Source of the DNA: Hyparrhenia diplandra
Lineage: Eukaryota; Streptophyta; Magnoliopsida; Poales; Poaceae
Direction: 5' to 3'
NCBI GenBank assembly: GCA_015847255.1
Contig: JADLZK010009295.1
Span: forward strand, 1 to 64,000
DNA length: 64,000 bases
Under the pieces are notes generated by a model that was not told the DNA's origin, made no database searches, and saw nothing but the letters and a program-made list of their open reading frames with translations. The translations under genes and the position numbers were made by a program. Shown here one piece after another: positions 1-11,254 of the stretch. Numbering within the stretch: the first letter of the stretch is position 1; the number at the start of each line of letters is the position of its first letter.

Positions 1-261
1 GACGAACTCTACCAGATACACGAAAAGGGGGAAAAGCTAGCTGGCCGACGAGGTCCAGCGAGGAAAGTAAAATTCGACACGCAATGTGATGTTCGTTACA
101 TGACTCAGCTTCTCAGGCTGGTTTTTAACCCTCTTGCTTACTCACTAGATGGACCGACGTGACTCGCCCAATCTGGCCCATGGACGCGGACGCCGGGCTT
201 CCCGCCCGCTCGCTTCTCCCGTTCTTCCTGCCTTCGGGGAATCGGCAAATGGGTGCCGACA
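1..261 (-). repeat. 3' LTR of the gypsy element, cut by the window start
   Basis: Base 1 corresponds to base 5650 of the other LTR, so 39 bp of this LTR are missing from the window. Alignment continues to base 261 (...gccgaca). The target-site duplication cannot be tested because the outer end lies outside the window. Confidence 0.85.
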
Positions 262-299
262 CCCCCCCCCTCCTTGGGAACCGGCTGGTCTCCACGCCG

Positions 300-450
300 G
301 GGCTGCCGGAAATTGCTGCATGATGGCGCCCGTGTCTTCCCAGGTAGCCAGTTCCTCATCGAAGCCCGACCACTTGATGAGGGCCTGCTGGACGGAGTGG
401 TTGCCCCCGCCGATGGAGTCGCCGCTGCAAAATCTTCTCGTGAATCCGCA
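300..450 (-). pseudogene. Chromodomain-like tail of the gypsy integrase
   Basis: The minus strand at about 310-400 reads QALIKWSGFDEELATWED, close to the chromodomain consensus (VLVKWxGLPxExATWE). It lies where chromoviruses carry this domain, at the integrase C terminus just before the 3' LTR. Such domains are known to bind chromatin marks and bias integration. Confidence 0.7.
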
Positions 451-711
451 GTTATCATCGTTCGGAAGAGTGAGAGAAACCCTGAACATTAGCGGATGGC
501 GCGGCCTTCGTAAGAGACACATGGAAAATCGGATGTATCGTGAGAAGTATCGGGGAGCTTCAACTTGTAAGCAACATCACCGATCTTGGCAAGAATTTGA
601 TACGCCCAAAGTACTTGAAGCATAATTTGTGATGAGATCTTGGGGCCAAAGACGACCGAACATAAGGTTGGAGACGCAAGAAAACCTGGGCCGCCAACAT
701 TGAAACTCCTT

Positions 712-1543
712 TCAGACGATTCTTGTCACCGATTTTTCATGCGCCGTTGAGCTCGAGAGGTCGGGCGCGACAAAGAAGAAGCATGATCCGACGTTCAACC
801 ATCTTAGAAGCAACATCCGGGAGTGGGGAGACATCTTCATCGTAATGCCGAAATGCTTTGGTGGATGCCCATAGAGGACCTCAAAGGGAGAGAACAGCCG
901 GTGCAGCGGAATGCATGCTTGTGTTATACCAAAACTCGCCAACGAGATCCATTTGAGCCACCGCCTCGGGACATGAGTGAACAAAGCAACGAAGGTATGT
1001 CTCTAGGCACCGATTCACGCGCCGCCGACCGCCCATCGGATTCGGGTGATATGCTGAACTCGCATGTAGATCCACCTTGGCCACACGAAAGAACTCCTTC
1101 CAAAAATTGCAAGTGAACACCGGTCGCGATCGAGACAATGTAACTGGGCATCCCATGAAGACGGTACCACGTAATCCAAGAAAAGTCGAGCAACCGTGGG
1201 CGGCGGTGAATGGATGCCTCAATGGTACGGTGAGCATACTTACTGAATTTGTCGACCACAACCATAATACGATTGGCATTGCCCGATGTTGGAAGACCGA
1301 TGAAATCCATGGTAAGGACCTCCCATGAGCCCGAGGGTTTGGAAGGGGGATAGTAGTCCTGGGTATTTGACGCGGTCGGGGCCTTGGCTTTGAGACATGT
1401 AGTGCAAGTGGTAACATACTCATGGACATCGCCTTCATGCCGCCAAGCAAAGAGCTTTTTGAGCCCGGCAAAGGTAACCCGGAAATCCCAAGTGGCCTCC
1501 CGAGGGCACTGTTATGAAGGGCTTGCATCACCTTGGTTTGCAA
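712..1543 (-). pseudogene. Gypsy integrase, broken
   Basis: Fragments match the integrase core: MDFIGLPTSGNANRIMVVVDKF (1245-1310) around the first catalytic Asp, SSAYHPNPMGGRRRVNRCLETYLRC (about 970-1050) around the catalytic Glu region, and a following piece with PFEVLYGHPP (about 850-900). The usual Q in YHPQ(T/S)DGQ has become N-P-M. Several frame changes make this non-functional. Confidence 0.75.
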
Positions 1544-2160
1544 GTGCTTGTTCGACCCCCAACCAAATCCGCCCCTTGAACCCGATCACGCCACCGGTGA
1601 GTGAGTAAGGTGGCCTTGAGGTAGGATTGAGAGCCAACGGCTGCAGCAGCCTGCGGGCAGCCGGGTCAAGCGTAGCCCGAGGTAAGCTCGGATGTCCATG
1701 CCGGGTGATGGCCGAGATCGCGTGAAGCCGCCCAATTGGGCAGGTGCTCGACAGAGCATCGGCAGCCCGATTGGAATGCCCGTGCTTGTAGACCACACGA
1801 TACCGCAGCAAGCCAGCAAGTTTGGTGTACATCTTCATCGCCATTGAGTTGTCGACGCTGCTCGCTGGAATGGATGAGGCTACGCCTGACGGTGAAAATG
1901 AGAAACTCATCAGGTCGGGTAAGCACGCCACCGATCGATGGCGACCAGAATTGCCAAGTACTCTTTGTCATAAGTGGATAAGCCCCGGGAGCGGACACCT
2001 AGTGCCTTGCCGACTTAACGCATTGGATGGCCCTCTGCAATGTAACCGCTCCCACACCGAAGTTGCTAGCATCGTTTGTATCTGGAAGGGCTTGTCAAAG
2101 TCCCGGAAGGGCGAACCGGTGCCGACATGAGGGCAGCCTTGAGAGCTTCAAAAGCCGAAG
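1512..2160 (-). pseudogene. Gypsy RNase H region, broken
   Basis: The minus-strand fragment near 1780-1850 reads YRVVYKHGHSNRAADALS, the end of the gypsy RNase H domain (normally ...YKxGxxNxxADALSR). The upstream part (2066-2160) includes SSHSSAFEALKAALMSAPV, matching the segment that links RT to RNase H. Frames are interrupted several times between these anchors. Confidence 0.7.
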
Positions 2161-2238
2161 AATGAGATGATGTCCGGACAAAGAGAACTCCCTTCTTGAG
2201 CAGGTCGCACAAGGGTCCGCAATGACAAAGAAAGTTCC

Positions 2239-3150
2239 TCACATATTTGCGTAGTAGCCGGCAAGGCCCAAGAAGCCGCGCAGGTTGCTTGGCATCAACT
2301 GGAAGTGGCCACCGGGCGACGTGATTCCAATTTGGTAGGATCCGATCGACCCCCGGTCGCCGACGACATGGCCCAAATAGGATATGGATTCCTGGGCAAA
2401 TTTGCACTTGCTGAGTTTGATGAGCCGCTGATCTTTGGCTAACAACTCCAAAGACTTTGGCGAAGATGGACGATGTGCTCCTCAAGAGTGTTATCAGATA
2501 CAAGGATGTCGCCAAAGAAGACAATAACACACAGATGCGGAGCAGCGGGTTTGAGTTGAGTTCATCGCACCTTGAAAGGTGTTCGGGCGCCCGTCAACCC
2601 GAAGGACATCACCGTGTACTCGAACGCCCCGATGGGTTTGAAATCTTTGTTTTGAACTCTTCCCCCGGGGCTAAGCGAACCGATTGAAGCCGGCTCGAGG
2701 TCCAAACTGAAAACCACCGAGGCCCGCCAACTCATCAAGGAGCTCATCGATGATGTGAATAGGAATTTGCTCTTGACGGTCAAGGCATTGAGCATCCCGT
2801 AATCAACACACATGCGCCACCTAATTATCCTTCTTCTTTACTAAGAGCACCGGGAAGAAAAGGGGCTCTTTTTTGGGTTGAATCATTCCAGTTTTCAGCA
2901 ATTCAGAAACCTGTGTTTCAATCTCGGACTTGAGCTTCGGGGAGTATCTGTACTGCCGAATAGAAACCGGTTGAGCTCCTGGTACGAGTGGGATCCTGTG
3001 GTCACAGTCACGCCTTGGAGGCAGCTCTGAAGGCTCGGCAAATAAGGCACTGAACTCATCAAGCAGAGGCTGGACCGAAGGAGGAATAGCCGTTGTACTT
3101 GGCTGTGCGAATCGTAAACGAGATAGAGTCGTGTCGAGAGTGGGCCGCAT
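2239..3150 (-). pseudogene. Gypsy reverse transcriptase, broken
   Basis: Pieces in several minus frames match plant gypsy RT in order: HRIPLVPG, PVSIRQYRYSP, ELLKTGMIQP and VLLVKKKDN (2821-3150), then CVDYGMLNALTVK with VMSFGLTGARTPF (2562-2813), then LIKLSKCKFAQESISYLGHVV and the connection region (2239-2451). The catalytic YxDD segment, expected between the last two pieces, is not readable in a single frame. Stops and frame changes near 2815 and 2550 show the gene is dead. Confidence 0.75.
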
Positions 3151-3547
3151 TAATCGAAGTCAACCAGGCCCCCGCGGGGATGATCATGTCATCGCCATAA
3201 GGAATTGAGAGCCATTTGCTGCGCCAGTTGACTTTCATCGGAGAGAACTGCGCAAGCCAATCCATGCCCAAAATCAAGTCATAGCCGTCTAATTTGAGTA
3301 ACCTGAAGGTAGAGGCGAACTGATATCCCTGTATTTCCCATTGCACATCAGGCAGCTCATATTTGCATTGGATGAGATCTCCATTAGCAATGCGGACCCC
3401 CATTGGAATGTCCAGTTCGCGCTGGCCAGGAATCTCTGAAGCCACAGAAGCATTGATGAACGAGTGGGTGCTACCCGAATCGACAAGAATGAGCACGGGT
3501 TTACCAGCCACTGCCCCATGGAATTGCAGAGTCCGCCGTCCCCACAA
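3059..3547 (-). pseudogene. Gypsy aspartic protease region
   Basis: A minus-strand frame of about 160 codons with the retropepsin active-site pattern VLILVDSGSTHSFI (residues about 17-30) and the downstream YDLILGMDWL motif typical of plant gypsy proteases. The frame differs from that of gag upstream and from the RT frame downstream, so at least two frameshifts separate domains that would normally be one polyprotein. It is the best preserved of the pol domains apart from the start of RT. Confidence 0.8.
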
Positions 3548-3604
3548 AGACCGCCAGCAGGCTGTACCGACGAGCCATGAAGAAATGAGTCGGGAGCGGC
3601 GAGG

Positions 3605-5569
3605 TTACGGAGGAGGCTCCTCTCGAACTTGGATGTCGGACTGGGAATCGAAGGAGTCTTGGACAACCTCCCGGACCTCTCCCCGCAGAGCATGTAGTTG
3701 AGGAGGAGCGCAACGATGGCCATGTACCCACTTATCACCACATCGGATACGAGACCACGAGCACGACGGAAACCCGAAGAGTTGATAGCTTGTCATCCGT
3801 AGTCCTCTTGGTGGAAGCTGAGACTTGTCATCGAGGTGGAGCATCCCCGAGAGTGCGCTGCAGAGATTGAGGCACCACCGGGAGCTGCATGGCTTGTCCA
3901 TTGCCGAAGAACTTGCATAGTCCCGACGACGAGCTTCCTTGCGCCTAGAGGACTCCAACGCTTCCTCCCGAATCAAAGCAAGAGTATACGCAAGATCGAG
4001 GGAAGTGGGTCGAGCAACCATAAGAACAGCTCGGATGTCATCGCGGAGCCCATCCACAAAGCGTTGGATGAATGAGACAATGTCTGGGTTTGGGTTATAT
4101 GCTTTGAGTTGATCAAATAGTTCAGTGAAGCGGTTCACATAGTCTGAGACTGTGGTTGTCATTTTGATGTGGAAGAGTTTACGGTGGAGGAGTTCGTGTT
4201 GGTCACGGCTAAAGCGCTCGTGGATGCGTAGGCAGAAGGATGGCCAATCTAGGTGTTGAAGGCTGGGTTCTACAGACTGGAACCAACGCTTTGCAGCATC
4301 TGTGAAATGCATGGTAGAAACACGAATCCACATATGTGGTTCGACTGCATACATGTCAAAATAGTTCTGAGCGCAGGTAATCCAGAATTGGGCATCGTTG
4401 CCGTCAAACTTAGGGAAGTCAAGCTTGGGCAACCTGCCGAGGTGGGAATTGTTTGTGTGGTGTGGTTGGGAATTTGCTTGGTGGGCTGGTGGTGAATGGT
4501 TTGGGTAGAGGGATGTGGTTGGGGAGGGATGTTGGGATATAGGGGGTGGAGGAGGAGGAGGCGGTGGTGGGTATGGTGGAATGGAGTATGGTGGATCAGG
4601 AGGTCGAATTGGGGTGTGATTTGCAGCATAGGTAGTAGAATGGGGATCTGGTGGATGTTGTGGAGGGTGGTGCATGTATGGAAATGGAATGGAGGGAGCT
4701 CGAATCATACCAGTGTGGAGGGGTGGGGTGATGGTCGTGACCGACCCATACCCCTGTACGCGGTGCCCATGGGGCGGTTCGGCAACATCACCGGCGACGA
4801 AGTTCGCCGCTGGTGGAGCCGAGTGATGGACGGCGAGGCCTGGGCGCGACGGAGTCGGAGAAGCCCAGGGTGGAGCCGATGTCGGAGCTGTCCAACCAGG
4901 ATCCACAGCACGGCGCCGCGAAGGTGTACCGAAGGCGAGGCGAACATCGCGACGAACGTCTTCCACGGACGCCTCCATCCATAGGCGCCATTCATCGAAC
5001 ACTGGGACGGCGCTCTCCACCGCGTCCACACGGTCATCACGCTCGTCCCGCATCTCGGACAGGCGCACGAGCTCCAGATCGTCGGTGCGCTGTTTGGTGG
5101 CCCAGAGGCGATGGTCGACGCCCAGGCGCCAATCATGGAGCGCAGCCGACGAGGTCGAGTGTTCATGGCAGTAGCGCTCCACCGAGGCGAGGCGCCCCTG
5201 GAGGTTGCGGATGGAGATGAGCGCGTCGTCGACGTCGGCAATGCGGGCGCCCTCGACTGCGGAGACGCGACCCTGGAGGTCGTGGATGGAGGTGTTGACG
5301 CCCTTGACCGCCTCGATGCGGGTTTGAAGGCCGGGAACGGTGACGGTGACGCCTTCCACCTGGCGGAGGCGGAGATCCACCGCCTCGTCGTGGATCTGGC
5401 GCTCCGATTCGGCGGTGGTGTACTTGGCCTCCCACTTGGTGTCGAAGTCGTCGAAGCGCTTGAGAAGTTTGTCGAACATCGTCTTCACGTTGGGATCCAT
5501 GACGCCGCGGGAACGTTGGCGCCGGGTAAAGTGGTGGTGCTCGGCGGCGGCGGAGGACGCCTCCAGCAC
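3605..5569 (-). CDS. Gypsy gag polyprotein (Retrotrans_gag)
   Basis: An open frame of 654 codons. The likely start is the Met at the sequence MDPNVKTMFDKLLKRF (about 5500), since the frame upstream of it runs into the leader. The first 240 residues are charged and heptad-like, suggesting coiled coil. A proline-rich linker (residues about 250-390, with a run of ten prolines) follows, then a capsid-like Retrotrans_gag domain starting near LPKLDFPKFDGNDAQFW with the family pattern W...AxxYF...AxxWF and a later DYVNRFTELFDQL. A CCHC knuckle is not visible before the frame is lost near 3605. In life this would form the virus-like particle in the cytoplasm. The domain is recognisable; lineage is uncertain. 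Confidence 0.8.
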   Translation of the reverse strand: MLEASSAAAEHHHFTRRQRSRGVMDPNVKTMFDKLLKRFDDFDTKWEAKYTTAESERQIHDEAVDLRLRQVEGVTVTVPGLQTRIEAVKGVNTSIHDLQGRVSAVEGARIADVDDALISIRNLQGRLASVERYCHEHSTSSAALHDWRLGVDHRLWATKQRTDDLELVRLSEMRDERDDRVDAVESAVPVFDEWRLWMEASVEDVRRDVRLAFGTPSRRRAVDPGWTAPTSAPPWASPTPSRPGLAVHHSAPPAANFVAGDVAEPPHGHRVQGYGSVTTITPPLHTGMIRAPSIPFPYMHHPPQHPPDPHSTTYAANHTPIRPPDPPYSIPPYPPPPPPPPPPISQHPSPTTSLYPNHSPPAHQANSQPHHTNNSHLGRLPKLDFPKFDGNDAQFWITCAQNYFDMYAVEPHMWIRVSTMHFTDAAKRWFQSVEPSLQHLDWPSFCLRIHERFSRDQHELLHRKLFHIKMTTTVSDYVNRFTELFDQLKAYNPNPDIVSFIQRFVDGLRDDIRAVLMVARPTSLDLAYTLALIREEALESSRRKEARRRDYASSSAMDKPCSSRWCLNLCSALSGMLHLDDKSQLPPRGLRMTSYQLFGFPSCSWSRIRCGDKWVHGHRCAPPQLHALRGEVREVVQDSFDSQSDIQVREEPPP

Positions 5570-5610
5570 GGAAGCCCGACGAGGCTAGGACCGGTAGTCT
5601 TTGATACCAC

Positions 5611-5915
5611 TGTTAGAGCCCGCTCCTCCGGCGAGCTCAATCCTACTCCGACGAACTCTACCAGATACACGAAAAGGGGAAAAGCTAGCTGGCCGACGAG
5701 GTCCAGCGAGGAAAGTAAAATTCGATACGCAATGTGATGTTCGTTACATGACTCAGCTTCTCAGGCTGGTTTTAACCCTCTTGCTTACTCACTAGATGGA
5801 CCGACGTGACTCGCCCAATCTGGCCCATGGACGCGGACGCTGGGCTTCCCCGGCCCGTTCGCTTCTCCTGTTCTTCCTTGCCTTCTGGGAACTGTCAGCA
5901 ACTGGGGTGCTGACA
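5611..5915 (-). repeat. 5' LTR of the gypsy element (relative to its minus orientation)
   Basis: The 305-bp terminal repeat pairs with 1-261. On the minus strand it begins TGTCAGC and ends TAACA. It is followed by the primer binding site at 5597-5609. The two LTR copies differ by scattered substitutions and small indels, so the insertion is not recent. The segment next to it at 5916-6110 has no recognisable partner in the window. Confidence 0.85.
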
Positions 5916-6243
5916 TGGACAGGTATGAAGAAAGTGCTATTGAGATTGGCATCAATGATCAGAAGATGGCTGCCGCTGTTCAAGTTGGAGGACGGGAAGA
6001 AGCTGGAAGACTTCATCAAACAATTGGAATCAAGGGCAAGCTTGCTGCCACAGCTGACGTGGACGCCGGTGACAATTAACAAGTTCATCATAAAGATTGG
6101 CTCTATTGGTTGCTCAGCACTCCAGTCACATTGATCGGTCCAGTGGCGGAGCCAGGAGGGGGGGAAGCATCACCTTCAAGAGCTGCTCAGCACTCCAGTC
6201 ACATTGATCAGTCCAGTGGCGGAGCCAGGGGGTGGGTGGGGAA
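5916..6243. repeat. Unassigned flank containing a 73-bp tandem duplication
   Basis: The segment 6112-6184 is repeated immediately at 6185-6257 with about 90 percent identity. Each unit holds 'ctcagcactccagtcaca', 'cagtggcggagccagg', a G-run and 'gcatcaccttcaagag'. The rest of 5916-6111 resembles coding sequence in short stretches, but I recognise no family. Confidence 0.6.
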
Positions 6244-8060
6244 GCATCACCTTCAAGAGCCGTCTTCACGAGGGATGCGCCTGTCTTCATTATGACCCCA
6301 AGAAATCCGTATCAAGGCAACCATTTTGCACCAGCTAGGCAGCCAATGAGTTCATCATGGAACCGGGCTGTGAAGAAATCTGTTTTGCCAGCGCCAGCCT
6401 TCACCATTAGCCCCTGATCGTCTCTGATTATGTATCCCCAGCCGCCATTGCCTGTCTTGCAGTCAAATGCTCCATCCGTATTAATTTTGAAGACACCAAT
6501 GCGATGTCTAACAACTTCCCGACAATAGGGCAGTGTCTTCTTTCTTCTGAAATCTGTGCGCCAGAGCAGCTGTAATATAGGCCACTTGCCGAGTCTTTGA
6601 CAGCACGAGTCACACAAAAAAAAAGGTCTTGGACAACTGCTCTCCTCATCCCCTCTTCTCTCCATTTATTCCTTATTCCCCACCAAAGAGATAATAACAT
6701 AACCACGACTAGCTGAGTTTTCAGATCCAGCTTCCTGACTCGCTTCACCACTAGCTGAGTTTTAGCAGATTCAGTAGTTTCCAAATTACACCGAATGCCT
6801 TCCGGGTTCAGTTCTACACACTCTTCACTTCCTTACATTTTAGGAATAGGTCCCACATACTCATTAAATCTTTGGCACATGCCCTGGGTCCAACTTCATA
6901 CCCCTTTGCTGAAGAACCTTCTTGACAGATGAAGTGTTATGGCTAAGGCTCCAAAGTCAGACCTTTGTTTGGCTGTGTTAGTAACTACACATCCCATTGT
7001 TCGGTCACGGCTGATCAGCTTGTGCACTCTTTGCAAAATGTCATTTCTTCTTGGCGTTACGGGCCTCCTTGTGGCCTTCTGCTGTGGTAACCATGGGTCG
7101 GTCGTCCAAATGCCAATATTGTGTCCATTTCCATCCGTCCTGATAGTACCTTCCTTTAGGACTTCCAAACCTTGCATGATGCTTCGCTAGGTAATGAGCA
7201 CCCTTGTTTGGTTTTGGCCCCTAGGAAATTTGAGTTTGGGTAGTACTTAGCTTTCAAGAACCTGACACATAGGGACTCTGGGTTCTGGATCAGCCACCAT
7301 CCCTGTTGGCAAGCATTTCCATGTTGAAGGAATGGAAGTCTCTAAAACCTAGGCCGCCTTCACTCTTTGAGAGTACAGCACAAGCTTCTCCCAACTCACC
7401 CAGTGCATGCTATTCTCCTTGTCTTGATTATTCCAACCAATACCTAGCTGCTAGGTTTATTTTTCTTTAGGACATTGAGGATTGCATTTTACGAATCTCA
7501 GCAATCTTTGTTGTTATAATTGTGGCATTCTCTTACTGTATTTTGATAAACGGTAAGTGCAATTTCACTATTACTGCTACTTTATTGTTCATATATATAT
7601 CAATATTACTAGTTTTAAACTATTCACACTAAAATCATGGCTATGTTGTTATTAAGTTACGTTATCGCTCTGTCATTAGACTGTAAGGCCGCACCCCCCT
7701 CCATAATTCTCTAGCTCCGCCACTGCCTAGCAATCATTGCACTGATCTGATCGAGAACACATCTCCTTTCTTATGTCAAAACAACCCATGCCGAAAACAG
7801 GAATAGCTTGAGACACAGCATTGGTCATGATTTTTTCCCCAGCCTTTGATAAATATATTTTTCCTTCGACCCCTAGATCCCTCTGCCATACCCTTTCTTT
7901 GAGATACGCAAACACTTCACTTCTGAATCCTCCCACGGAAAATAGGCAAGCCAAGGTACTTATCGCTTCTTGTTTCAGCGTTGATGTTAAGGACTTCCTG
8001 CACCTTTCCTTCATTGTATCATCGGTGTTTGGACTGAACATAACAGTCAATTTGTTGGCG
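6244..8060 (-). mobile_element. LINE (L1-type) 3' fragment, copy A
   Basis: A minus-strand remnant of the 3' half of a plant LINE. In order there is the RT C-terminal region (7727-8050, with KIYLSKAGEKIMTNAVSQAI and FGMGCFDIRKEMC), then a linker with WTTDPWLPQQ and RRPVTPRRNDILQRV (6896-7177), then an RNase H-like domain (6312-6560, with VFKINTDGAFD, GGWGYIIRDDQG and ELIGCLAGAKWL). These are the usual segments after RT in plant L1 elements. All frames are broken. It lies 3' of ZIFL A in the same orientation, and the same fragment recurs 3' of ZIFL B, so it predates the duplication. Confidence 0.85.
7447..7729. mobile_element. Insertion of about 285 bp in LINE copy A
   Basis: LINE copy B reads straight through ('ccaccaatacctggcaatcattgcac' near 36730), whereas copy A has about 285 extra bases between 'aatacctagc' and 'ctagcaatcattgc'. 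The right end reads 'ctagctccgccactgc', the complement of the 'cagtggcggagcc' motif found at 6137 and 6210. That suggests one family of small elements with this terminus. I could not pin down inverted repeats or a target duplication. Confidence 0.5.
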
Positions 8061-8914
8061 TTAATAACCTAACTTGAGCACTAAATAGGTTGACAATAGC
8101 TCTTTTAGCTAAAGCGCCTCCTCCTTCGTCGCTCTACAAAAGGTCTTATTTGGAACTTATTAAAATCGGATTATCGCCCGCCCCATCACGAGAATTGATC
8201 TGATGCGCGTGGCAGGGATTAAAAGTGTATCGCTGCCAAATCGTCTAGTAGCTGAACACCGACAAAAAGATCATCCTAGGATGATCATACTGCAAGGTGA
8301 CGGTGGCCATGATCTTTGAACAGACGGTTCATTCGCCCAAGCGATGGTGATGTTCACCTCAACACAGACGTGTCAGATCTCAAACCAACGGTGAACCAAC
8401 ACTTCACACAGTCATGTCGTTGTGCAATGTGACAGTGATCATAACCAATACATTGGCAGTTCAGACGCCCAAACGATCGGTGTTGTTCACATCGACACAA
8501 ACATACCAGACATCAAAGTGACGGTGAACCTTTACTGCACACTGTCAGGGCGTGGTGCAAGGCGACAATGATTATCACGAGTACAGATGGAATATCACCA
8601 TCGACCCTTTACTATAATAGTGCAATAAAACCGGATGTGATAGGGGGGGCTATCGACCGACTGTGAATAGTGCAATAAAATCAATGAGAATTTGACCTTT
8701 TAATGTTTTGATTGGTTCAAATGCCAAATCATATTCAATCAATATAATGCATATACTCACTTGTTGATCGTTTTGATGAGGCTTGACCAATGCTTCGATT
8801 ATACATTACAATTATAGCAAGAAGTTGCTAGGTTTCAGTGCTTGTTTAGCTCTTAATTGCCCTCCTAGTGGCACTTATACATTCTTGTCCAAATGAATAA
8901 GGGACACGTTTTTT
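8061..8914. other. Intergenic region 3' of ZIFL A
   Basis: No gene seen. It contains a perfect 18-bp palindrome at 8269-8286 (gatcatcctaggatgatc) and two diverged tandem units of roughly 115 bp (about 8300-8550), each with 'cggt...gttca..cgcccaa.cgat' and 'gtgatgttcac'. The corresponding stretch in the other copy is 37060-37929. Confidence 0.6.
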
Positions 8915-10629
8915 TTAACATGAATAATTTTGTTCCGGCGTCACTAAAAAGGGCCTGAATGTCCAAATGAATTCAACAAGCACTATAACTCCAAGAAGGA
9001 AAAACACCATTTGGTCACCTGCATGCCATGTTAAAGTAATTAGTGAAGTAAAATAGCTCAAGATGAGATTGCGGTACAAAATCTATCAAGTGACTAATAT
9101 TTGAACACAAACTCGTGCACATCTAATTACCTGGCAAGAAGAACGCATCTTGACGTTTTTGTGCCCATGAAAACCTACATTAACATATTCCCATGGCATC
9201 AATTGGACAACTTTTGTCTTAACACCATATAAGAAGATAACTAAAATCAGTTGCATTCTACCATGTAAGGAACAAATCTAGATAAAGTTATGAAAATTGG
9301 TACAAGCACTCTAAACTTCAATACCAAATAACGACCAAATAAACTTCTATGGGTTCTATATCTAGTTTAATGCTTCTAGGGTTTATCTAGATGAGTATTT
9401 TTTTTTATTTCCGAGCAAGTAGATGTAGATCTTTTGCTTTGGGACAAAATCATTTGGAATGGAAATGGATTAAGATTCCTACATGTATTTATGAATAATA
9501 AAAATAATATCATTAACAATTACATGTTGAGTACATATAATCTTCTCATTTTGCATTTTACTACAAAATTATGCAGGTTAAATAAAAACTTCATGTAGTC
9601 TCCCAAAATAGAGGTGCTTGGTTCATATAAAATGCTAGGGAGCAACTACTTACACAATACCAGTTCCTGCTGGGGCAATTGCTTTGGATAAGGACATCAA
9701 AGTCATTGATAAACCATTTGCAGTTGCTCTTTGATCTTGAAGCTATTAGTTTATATAACGAAATACGTTAAATTGCATATGAAAAGTGAGGCTGGTTTAT
9801 TTATTGGAAATTAATGTTCAAGCACATACCACACAGTTATTCTGAAGTATGAAACAACTTGTGCAGACGGTGACCTACAATGTATGCGACATTGGAAATG
9901 TTTACATTGTGTTAATGAAACCATGTATATTTTTCTACTATATCCAAGATACGAAAATAATTGGCATACCATTAAATATATTGTCCGGGAACTATAATAT
10001 GCATGGTGAACACAATCCCATCTATTTCTAGGGAAGATATCTCATTCCTACTTTTGCCAAAACAAATTTATGTTTCAATAAGGATATAGTGTAATGTGGA
10101 TTTGAATGTATATTACGAATAAGAATTGGGTAGTTATTTTTTCCTTGGTAATTAGAGTCCGATATAGATAGTGTCGGATGCATTGGATATTGATACACAT
10201 CCCATATACATAAACTTTGAGCATTCAAATTAGTATATTGACATTATGGGCCCCGAGTTCCTCATATGGGTTCGGCTACTCGGGAGGCCCAAGCGGGGAT
10301 ATGTCATCTACATGGCCAGTAAGGTTTAGGCGAGATATACTCATCTCTTCTACCTTCTATACCTAAATATAGGAGATCCTCACTAGCAGATTTCTTTGTA
10401 ATTTGGTGAAGCCACGTCATCTCAAGTATATATACCACTTCCTGTCAAGCAAGTGCAGCTAACCGAAGCATCTCCACGTTGTGGCAGCTCACCAGAGACG
10501 CCCTCCGTTTCCAATCATAGTGGCTAATGATAAACTGGATAACACAGTTGGAGTCCGAAGGTCTCCCTCCACGGCTTCACCTGCTCTCATCTTCTGTTCA
10601 CATGACTGACATGAGCTGGTCCTCCCCAA

Positions 10630-10845
10630 CTAACTGGAACCCAACATCACAATGAAGCCAACATGTGTAGCTTGGCGCAGGCCAAGAAGTCGACGCCAAC
10701 GCCATCGCCGATGGAGAGGAGGCCAGCGGCCAAAGCAGAGGAGTGGACAATGTGGACGCTGAGTGGACAAGGCAGAGGAGCAGACAACAATGCTTGGCTT
10801 CACGTAGGCCAATAAGCCGGCAGAGACGAGAGTAGCGGACAACAT
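10630..10845 (-). pseudogene. Unrecognised gene fragment in ZIFL A intron 13
   Basis: The minus-strand frame opens with MLSATLVSAGLLAYVKPSIV, identical to the start of the fuller frame at 39968-40270. Copy A has lost 5 bp near 10760, which shifts the frame. The predicted peptide is hydrophobic and Ala/Ser/Val-rich, but I recognise no family. It may be a captured gene piece or a chance frame. Confidence 0.35.
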
Positions 10846-11254
10846 GTTATTTATTCATAACGGATTGCTATCTACAGCTTCCACATGAGCATTTGGATGG
10901 TTTCCTCTCCTCTCTATACATTTCTTTATTAAGAGATACAGTTTGATTGATAGGCATTTTTTTCTGTCAAGCTTCTTACTCACTGAAGATGGGTCATTCT
11001 CTCCCAAGTCCCAAGTTTAAGATTTCCAGCTAAAAAGACAAGATTATTGTTCTACTTTGAGGCATTTTTCTCTACGTGAAGAGAACTAGAGAAGAGTGAT
11101 GTATTTCCACATTTTTCTCCTTCCAGAAGCTCTATTTTTTATACAACGCTGCAAATTCCACAGCAACACGCCGCGGTATCATCTAGTAGTATATATTGAA
11201 ATCAACTCTGATCCATCTATTGCAACCAACTAGGAAAGCTACCTATAAACCGAT

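Larger units (their letters stand above)
1..5915 (-). mobile_element. Ty3/gypsy LTR retrotransposon, chromodomain type, degenerate
   Basis: Nearly complete element on the minus strand. The LTR at 5611-5915 (305 bp, TG...CA when read on the minus strand) is repeated at 1-261, where the first 39 bp fall outside the window. Just inside the right LTR, 5597-5609 reads on the minus strand as a match to the 3' end of initiator tRNA-Met, the usual primer site. Domain order on the minus strand is gag, aspartic protease, reverse transcriptase, RNase H, integrase and a chromodomain-like tail, which is the Ty3/gypsy chromovirus order. Frames change repeatedly after the protease, so the pol part is broken in many places and the copy is not autonomous. 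I cannot assign a lineage (Tekay, Reina or CRM) with confidence. Confidence 0.9.

Noticed and set aside
138..625. Overlapping frames on both strands at the left edge
   Set aside because: The only recognisable signal is the short chromodomain on the minus strand; the rest overlaps the LTR or is antisense.
4496..5737. Plus-strand frames opposite the gypsy gag
   Set aside because: They are antisense shadows of the GC-rich gag coding strand, and the minus frame has clear gag homology.
7727..8050. An independent host gene
   Set aside because: The motifs KAGEKIMTNAVSQAIPVFGM belong to the C-terminal part of plant LINE reverse transcriptase.
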